DNA of 64,000 nt, taken from assembly GCA_030062745.1 (NCBI GenBank), contig CP099844.1:25358596-25422595 (forward strand), written 5' to 3'. The position numbers and the translations under genes were made by a program. The stretch is from Capitulum mitella. Lineage: Eukaryota; Arthropoda; Thecostraca; Pollicipedomorpha; Pollicipedidae. The notes beneath the pieces are model-generated. The model saw nothing but the letters and a program-made list of their open reading frames with translations, was not told the DNA's origin and made no database searches. Shown piece after piece: positions 59,001-64,000 of the stretch; the stretch's first letter is position 1, and every line of letters starts with the position of its first letter.

Positions 59001-62000
59001 ATAAAGCGCCATGCCCGATGTCATGACCAAACAATGGAACGCGATTTCAGGATTTAACAGCACTTCTGTCACAACAGAACTTCATTTCCTAACACATGTG
59101 AACCTGCTACGGAAGGGCAAATAAAAGAACGCCATACAAATGCAGGGCAGGGGAGCCCTTATCGTGGCGGTATCAGGGGCAGCAATACCGACCACAGAGA
59201 AACGGCACAGTCAGCCGCGTAAGGCAATTAGTGGCGAGGGAACTCCACTATCATGAGATCAGGACACGACAACCACCCTAAAGATGACTACGGGAGAGGA
59301 GGGTCCCAGAGGTCTACTCGTACCCGGCGCACCACGCACAGGACTAACGCTCCGGCCTACAAGTGACTTCTGGGCAGAATTTTCACCGTGAAAGCGGCGC
59401 ATCCCAGCCGTACCACGCCGGCCTGACAGGTCCCTGTCCCGGCGCGATGGACAGGGAGGTCCATCGCGAGGTCGGGCCGGGCCGGCCGCCGCCCGCACCG
59501 GACTAACGAGGGCGGCTCCGCGCCGCGACGCCAGGTCATGACGCCGGCCGCCAGGCGGTCGCCGACGGCGGCGTCCGGGCGCGCCGGAGCCGGCCGACAG
59601 CCACGTGCTGGCCGCCCGGCCGACAGCCGGGGCCGTTTATTTACCGGCCGGGCGCGGCGCGGCGCGGCGGTGAGGTCAGCGCGCGCCGGCGCCGCCGTAC
59701 TCACTGCGGCTTCACGTAGTCGACGATCTCGATCACCTCCATCAGCCGGCCGCGCTGGCCCATGGCGGCCGCCGCCGGCACGCGGGCCCGCACACGAACG
59801 GACAGACAGCGCGGGCCGACGACGGACGGAGACGCCGGCGGCGGCGGCGTGGGCGGGTCGCGGCGCGCCGGGCCGCCGCCGTCAGTTCTGTGCCGCCGCG
59901 CTGGAGACGCGCCCGGCGCCCGGCGGCCGCGCGGCCCCGCGTGACGTCACGGCCCCGTCATGGGGGCGGGGCTGCGGCAGCGCGCCGGCCGGAGCCGACC
60001 GCGGCCTGCCGGCCGGCCGGGCCGCCCGGGACGCGCCCGGTCCCGGGGAGGGGCTGCGGCGGCCACGCCCTGGTCCGTCGCCATCGATCGGATGCGCCCG
60101 ATTCCGGTTCCGCTGGGACTGGGTGAGTCACATCGTCACGTCATCCTCGTCTGGTCGGCCAGACAGTCAGCGGCGCACGGGTTCGCGGCCTCACCCCTGC
60201 CAGGGCGACGCCAGACGGCGCGTGCAACATGTGGTGCAGACATCTGCGACCAGAGGTCCGGACTGTGCAAACCGGGGACACAGACGAATGCCACACGTGC
60301 CGCGTGCACGTGATGGGAGGTTCATTCCGAGTGCACGTTCAGCTCAGTCGTCACATACAGGAGCGTCTTGCATATGTCGGGAGCAAGAAACCAAGCCAAG
60401 ATTTCGACCGCCCTCTTGCTGCATGGTGTCACGGCAGCCAGGTCCAATTCGCCGCGTGACACAGGGCCTGACGACACTCGAACTTCGAGGTAGAGACTTA
60501 GGTAGAGAGCCGTGGAGAACAGCACGCCTGTTGTAGCGCAGAGTGCTGTATATGCGCTGCGCTGCTCGCCGCACTCAATGCAGAGCCCTATCCGGTCATA
60601 TCCGTGCGGCCCACGCTCTGCGGTCGTCTCGCCGCGTCAGTGAGGGGGCGTATCGGACTACCGGCAGCCGCTCCACACCGGAACCGTCCGTGTAGCCGGC
60701 TATCATCCCCGCCCACGGCCGAAACTGCAGCCTCATCCGCGCCGGCGGTGGCGGCAGCGGCACGGCGGGACCTCCGGTGCCGCTGGAGGGCGTGTCGCCG
60801 CCCCGTGAGGTCTGCGGTACCGGTGAATGCCGTCCTGGAGGCGTGTTGTACCGGTGGACGCCTCGTCATCAGCTCAGGAAGTGCGTCCCGGACGACCGGC
60901 CCGCGGGCGGCCCGGCTCCACCGCCCGCCCGCCGCCGCGGAGACCGCTGGCTGACACCAGCTGCGGCGCGCGCGCAGGGACGGTCCTCAGGGACGCCCAG
61001 AACAGCGCGCCGCCGCCCGCCCAGCAATTAAACACGACGCGGGCATGAGGGCGGCCGGGCGTCGCCACCGTCCTCGCTAATTAGAGCGGGGGTGGTGCAC
61101 AATGCAGGCAGGGCGGCGTGCACGGGAGCTCGACGCACGGGAGCTCGACCTTGGCCGCCGGCGGCGCCACGGTCGCGCTGCTGACATCGCGAGGCACAGC
61201 GGAAACGCTGCCTCCCCTTCTGACCCGTGATTTATCGGCCAAACGCGATACGTTTTAACGGTTTTACCGGTCGATTAGTCATAAGTGCGAGGCAACCGAA
61301 GGTATCGTACGACCATATGACATGCTCTGTGACTTTTGTATTTTGATAGCAGGACGCGTTTGCGAGTTTTGCAATTACATGCGTAAAGTCCGGGCGGCAT
61401 TGCACGGAAAGCAATGGGCGGAGATGGGGACCGCAGACCTTGCTGCTCAGTGATCGTATCGCCTGCCAAAGCCAGATCCTGGATCCGTGGGGGCCATTAA
61501 ATGATTGGAAAACCAGAGACGAGCAAATTCCAGCAGCTGCAGCACGTGAAACCAATGCCCAGTCGTTTAGGCCTCCCTTGAGCCGGCTGCATGGCACGGT
61601 CGGCTCGCTTCGCGGATTAGCTCTGCAAACGGACGGACAACACGCCGTGCTGCCGCTGCAAATATTGCTGAATTCCGGGAAACCTCCGAAACCTTCGCAA
61701 ACAAATGACTTCACTGATTTCCGAGAAATTTCGGGCTTGCGTCATGTTGTTAAAGCCACTTACGGAAAAGGCCTTGAGCCCAATCCTACACCGACAAGCA
61801 GACCGGTTTTCCGTCGTGATCTCTTTCAGTGACTATGCCCGCATTTTTCGCGTCAAATACCTCAAAGCCACGACTGGAGCCCAACAACTGCGCCTGCACC
61901 AAGGGAACATGTTCGTAATGAAAGGGCCTCCACGGAGGTGTGCGTCCACTTAAAAGCTACAAAAGACCCGGCGACCACTAATTACGTTGTTCCCATGGCG

Positions 62001-62932
62001 CTCCTGGGAGACCCGGACAAAGACAGGTGAACAGGTCAAGTCCGAACCGCGTCACGAGACAGCCTCGGCCAAAGAACGGCGCGTCTTAGTCGGACCGCAA
62101 TGGTCTGAGGCGAGCGCCCTCATCTCACTGTCGGAAACGATACCTCAGACCTACGCGACCAAACTGTCGTTATGCGTAGCTCTTTAGGGCGTGCATTCCA
62201 GCCACATGTCAATGTCAATACTTCTTAACAGAGACATCAAGCCGACAAACTCCTGACAAGCAGAGGGCGTCCGTCGGCGTACCTCAGCGGCTGCGGCCGC
62301 AAGCTTAGCCTGACACGACTCCCAGAGATGGCAGCACTAACAGGACAAAGTCGTCAGTCTCGTACTGCCCCCTATAGATGGCAGCAATGGCAGCCCCGGT
62401 GATCTGGTCCGGAAATGCTGTCTGCGAGCCACTGGGCGGGGTCACAGCTGACCCCAGTTGAAGAGACCAGTCGGCATTTCTCCTTGAACGATTCATGGGA
62501 ACAATCAGCCAGTAGTTCATTTAACTCGTAAAACTACTCGCAGAAAAATACCGGGTCTGCACAACGGGTTACACAAAAGGTGCCGTAATCCTTCGAGCAA
62601 ATACACTAACCCTGACAGTCCTACCTAGCCATCTCGAGCTCGGTCCGTACGGTCCTCGCAGCCGTCCCCAGCTCGGTCCGCACCGTCCCTGTGGCCGCCC
62701 CGCTCGGTCCGTAAGGTCAGAGGGGGTGATCGTCCCCCGCTCGTTCCGTACGGTCCTTGTGGCCGTCCCCAGCTCGGTCTGCGCGGCGTCTGTTGGCAGC
62801 CGTGTACTCACGATCCGGGCACGGAGTCGAGCTCGTCGAGCAGGGCGTCGACGGTGGGCCGGGCCGTGTGCCCCTCGACCGTAGGCCGCGCCGTGTGGAG
62901 CGCCACCGTGCCGTTCACCGGCGCAGGACAGT
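49910..62932 (-). CDS. Pax: Paxillin, spliced gene, 5' part off the right edge
   Basis: Focal-adhesion scaffold: LD motifs bind FAK/vinculin/parvin-type partners, and the LIM domains target adhesions and other proteins. Coding exons in transcription order: 62932-62812 (LD motif), 56753-56630 (LD4), 53319-53134 (linker and start of LIM1), 52970-52797 (LIM1/LIM2), 52456-52226 (LIM2/LIM3), 50632-50512 (LIM3/LIM4), 50055-49910 (LIM4, stop). All phases match; the visible part is 366 residues. Seen: LDELDS-type LD motif, [13 protein letters not shown] (LD4), four LIM domains with all zinc ligands, terminus CFDKLFG. LD1/LD2 exons are not in the window. Alternative exons at 59705-59763 and 52015-52131 are listed separately. 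Leupaxin/Hic-5 are vertebrate paralogs; in invertebrates the single member is paxillin. Confidence 0.95.
50056..50511 (-). other. GC-AG intron inside paxillin LIM4
   Basis: Begins gcgagt at 50511 and ends cag at 50056 on the gene strand. The rest of the donor matches consensus, as is typical of the small GC-AG class. Confidence 0.9.
50512..50632 (-). CDS. Pax: Paxillin exon: LIM3 end and start of LIM4 (full-length form)
   Basis: Acceptor tgccgcag. Encodes [40 protein letters not shown] and one base of Gly. Completes LIM3 as CxxH and opens LIM4. The donor is gcgagt, a GC rather than GT donor; the phase and the invariant PITGRCITAM junction leave no other choice. Confidence 0.95.
51874..51879 (-). 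terminator. Poly(A) signal AATAAA for the acidic-tail paxillin form
   Basis: tttatt on the plus strand reads AATAAA on the gene strand, about 140 bases past the alternative stop at 52015 and followed by an A/T-rich tract. It supports real 3'-end formation before the LIM4 exons. A second AATAAA overlaps the stop codon itself (52014-52019). Confidence 0.5.
52015..52131 (-). CDS. Pax: Alternative terminal exon of paxillin: LIM3 end plus acidic tail
   Basis: Acceptor tgttgaag 94 bp downstream of the previous exon, phase 0. Encodes [20 protein letters not shown] then [18 protein letters not shown] and TAA (52017-52015). The DC start supplies the sixth LIM3 ligand and MCPDC the last two, so LIM3 is completed as a CxxC finger, LIM4 is omitted and the protein ends in twelve mostly acidic residues. 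An AATAAA lies about 140 bases downstream. Exclusive with the 50512-50632 exon. I believe comparable acidic short C-termini are annotated for some insect paxillins, but I cannot check this here. Confidence 0.85.
   Translation of the reverse strand, partial: DCKAPMKGKSFYKVDNLPMCPDCAGVDDSDDDEEDDDE
52226..52456 (-). CDS. Pax: Paxillin exon: LIM2 remainder and first half of LIM3
   Basis: 77 codons, phase 0. Acceptor gtttcag, donor AAG|gtgaga. Encodes [20 protein letters not shown] through [16 protein letters not shown], then [20 protein letters not shown] and HPECFVCK. It stops one residue before the sixth zinc ligand of LIM3, so LIM3 must be completed by one of two downstream exons that both begin Asp-Cys. 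Confidence 0.97.
52797..52970 (-). CDS. Pax: Paxillin exon: LIM1 remainder and start of LIM2
   Basis: 58 codons, phase 0, acceptor ccgcag and donor gtgagt. Encodes [40 protein letters not shown] and [11 protein letters not shown]. All remaining LIM1 ligands and the LIM2 CxxC are present. Confidence 0.97.
53134..53319 (-). CDS. Pax: Paxillin exon: linker and first zinc ligands of LIM1
   Basis: 62 codons, phase 0 at both ends, acceptor tgttgcag and donor gtacgg. Starts [20 protein letters not shown], contains [17 protein letters not shown] (LD5 position) and ends [14 protein letters not shown] with the first CxxC of LIM1. Confidence 0.95.
53787..53807. promoter_or_regulatory. TATA box next to an E-box in a paxillin intron
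   Basis: tataaata at 53800-53807 (plus), read as tatttata on the gene strand, with the palindrome cacgtg at 53787-53792. Read on the minus strand, it sits 470 bases upstream of the LIM1 exon with an inverted CCAAT box (attgg, about 53859-53863) further upstream. It could drive a LIM-only paxillin transcript, as the PDLP form does in Drosophila. The better TATA match is on the plus strand, so direction is uncertain. Confidence 0.3.
55246..55530. repeat. Degenerate repeat of ccagctcccggtacrctgcg type
   Basis: Irregular 30-40-bp units with gtcagtgacgtccccag phrases and a C-homopolymer at about 55400. Confidence 0.65.
56630..56753 (-). CDS. Pax: Paxillin LD4 exon
   Basis: Acceptor tgccgccag, donor gtacgg. 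Encodes [20 protein letters not shown] and [21 protein letters not shown]. The LD4 phrase [18 protein letters not shown] is nearly invariant in paxillins and binds FAK and GIT/PKL-type partners in known family members. One base at the start completes the upstream split codon; ends in phase 0. Confidence 0.96.
57634..57850. repeat. 73-75-bp tandem repeat, three copies
   Basis: ggtcaactgcaccaacaaac then ccgctccttcacaccggac, starting at 57634, 57707 and 57782. Confidence 0.85.
58484..58842. repeat. Tandem duplication, 180-bp spacing, copies differ in CpG content
   Basis: Copy 1 at 58484-58642, copy 2 at 58664-58842, sharing tttcatccttctt, cttatgtagttyatgg and ctgtttaccttttt-type phrases. Several CpGs in copy 1 read TG or CA in copy 2. 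Confidence 0.85.
59705..59763 (-). CDS. Pax: Alternative internal first coding exon of paxillin
   Basis: ATG at 59763-59761 in an ideal Kozak context (gccgccATGg), followed by 19 codons ([19 protein letters not shown]) and a consensus donor CA|gtgagt. The leftover CA plus the first A of the LD4 exon makes Gln, so it splices in phase to 56753-56630. This would give a paxillin lacking the upstream LD motifs but keeping LD4 and the LIM region (346 residues, or 296 with the acidic terminal exon). It lies in a CpG-rich block inside the 6-kb intron. I do not recognise the peptide itself; the reading rests on Kozak, donor and phase. Confidence 0.6.
59942..59949. promoter_or_regulatory. Perfect CRE palindrome upstream of the alternative paxillin start
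   Basis: tgacgtca, about 180 bases upstream of the ATG at 59763 on the gene strand, in a CpG-rich block (59540-60110). A full palindromic CRE in a CpG island is a common promoter element; binding is not shown. Confidence 0.35.
62638..62790. repeat. Degenerate ~36-bp repeat next to the LD-motif exon
   Basis: Repeated agctcggtccgtacggtcct + tgtggccgtcccc units, four copies, ending about 20 bases from the exon donor. Confidence 0.75.
62812..62932 (-). CDS. Pax: Paxillin LD-motif exon (LD2/LD3-like)
   Basis: Acceptor gttgcag, donor gtgagt on the minus strand. Encodes [12 protein letters not shown]..., two ARPTVxxx repeats ([18 protein letters not shown]) and [18 protein letters not shown], an LxxLLDxLxx LD motif preceded by the RPTV/RPSV phrase seen before an LD motif in paxillin. 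It ends with TC, and the A that opens the LD4 exon completes Ser, so the junction is in phase across 6 kb. The duplicated ARPTV phrase suggests local repeat expansion. Confidence 0.85.
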
Positions 62933-64000
62933 CTGCAACGCAGCCGCACACACGGCGTGACGGTCACGGCCGGACACTCGCCGCGTCACGCGACCGACGA
63001 CCGGTGAACGGTCGGGGACGGCAGGTCACGCGGGCACCGAGAGACATTGTTTTAGCGTGGACTTCCAAGGCAGGGATGTCGATTTCTGCAAATGACGGGG
63101 GGGAGGCCCAGCCGAGGGTCCAACCTAAATTCTCTCAAATGTGAGTTTCTCAACGCATTAACCCCACTTTATTTTGACCAACGGAGATTCTTCAGTTTTT
63201 TGTTACTATTTATCAAATGAAAAAATGCATTTATCCCGATGTATACCGGCATATACATAAATGTATATATTTATATTTTTTGTATATTTAGAAGATAAAA
63301 AGATAGACAGATACATCGCATCGGACTTTATTATTTACTTCCTGCCTATCTCTTACCTCCTGTGGCCGTTCTTTTCGTTATTATTACCCATTTCGCTTTA
63401 AAACCGGTAGAAAATATTCGGCGGCTAAAGCAACATTGGGTGGGCCCAAATCAACACTGGATGGGCCAAGGCCCTCTCAAAAGAATACAAACCGACACCC
63501 CTGTTTCATGGGAGTGATCAACGGGGTCAAAGTTCCGGGTTCGAGATTCAAACATAGCACGTGACCATTCGCAGACGCCCGAAACCAACCGATGTCAGAA
63601 ACAATGAGTACAGCACAAAGGACAAATACACACTCTTCCCGACGAACTGACGAAATTTATTACAAACCGTATTTAAGAGATCATTCGGCCAGCACACCTC
63701 CGACTCATGCCCACTTGCGTAATGTTACGGAAAACCTCAAAAGCTGCTGAAAACATCCACAGATGTCTGCTCGCAACCGACCGGAAAACGTAACACAACG
63801 AGGCCAACGAAATCCACGGACGAAACAGCTCCGGAAACGAAAAAGGACCGCACTCAACAGCGTGAACGACGTATGTGTACCAATTCTGTCTCGTCGGACA
63901 ATTCATTGAAGTCATTACGGCACCACTTCCGTGCACGCCCAAGCGGCGGCCAGCCAGCCGGGAACAGGCTGGCCTCATCAGGCATTCATTGCAGCGCGTG
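62933..64000 (-). other. Paxillin intron running off the right edge
   Basis: No further paxillin exon recognised. An AT-rich, tata-rich tract lies at 63220-63310. Confidence 0.45.

Larger units (their letters stand above)
56754..59704 (-). other. Paxillin intron, LD4 side
   Basis: No coding frame recognised beyond the paxillin exons. Contains the repeats at 57634 and 58484. Confidence 0.5.
59764..62811 (-). other. Paxillin intron upstream of the alternative first exon
   Basis: CpG-rich at 59.76-60.1 and 60.6-61.2 kb (possible promoter of the short form), then moderate GC. A 160-codon minus frame at 61232-61714 is unrecognised. Confidence 0.45.

Noticed and set aside
59538-60536. 332-codon plus frame
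   Set aside because: Antisense of the CpG-rich block around the alternative paxillin exon; composition artefact.
61232-61714. 160-codon minus frame in a paxillin intron
   Set aside because: No recognisable domain, not in phase with any paxillin exon, no splice sites suggesting inclusion.

Overview
This is eukaryotic nuclear DNA. It is GC-rich with many CpGs. It holds two spliced, single-copy animal genes on opposite strands in tail-to-tail orientation, with no bacterial operons, tRNA genes or CRISPR arrays. The protein sequences read as arthropod-like: the paxillin C-terminus (…[10 protein letters not shown]) and the PVGxGD-type SPPL3 are closest to what I know from insects and crustaceans. 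A GC-rich crustacean is a reasonable guess, but the species cannot be fixed from the sequence.

Left part (1-15.5 kb): no recognisable host exon. At 1.2-5.7 kb lies a cluster of hAT-like non-autonomous DNA transposons: two diverged copies of one family, the second nested in another element that has a perfect 8-bp target-site duplication. A CpG-depleted block follows at 7.85-9.49 kb, then GC-rich minisatellites and two strong hairpins (9.6-14.6 kb).

Centre (15.5-42.6 kb, + strand): SPPL3, an intramembrane GxGD aspartyl protease. Nine phase-consistent exons encode everything except roughly the first 35 residues, whose exon I could not find in the window. The first introns are large (13.8, 5.9 and 4.4 kb) and hold only CpG-rich low-complexity DNA and minisatellites. 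The 3' introns are 200-500 bp.

Between the genes (42.6-49.9 kb): a 3.7-kb hAT element with a perfect 8-bp target-site duplication, matching terminal inverted repeats, a TATA box and a BED-finger-like first exon. Smaller repeats have inserted into it and the rest of its transposase is not recognisable.

Right part (49.9-64 kb, - strand): paxillin, the focal-adhesion LD/LIM adaptor. The window holds an LD-motif exon, the LD4 exon and all four LIM domains; the 5' exons (LD1 and beyond) lie off the right edge. Three features suggest extra isoforms: an internal alternative first exon with an ideal Kozak context that joins in phase to the LD4 exon; two alternative exons that each complete LIM3, one of them ending the protein in an acidic tail with its own poly(A) signal; and a GC-AG intron inside LIM4. 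Most other long open frames in the window come from the high GC content and from minisatellites whose period is a multiple of three.
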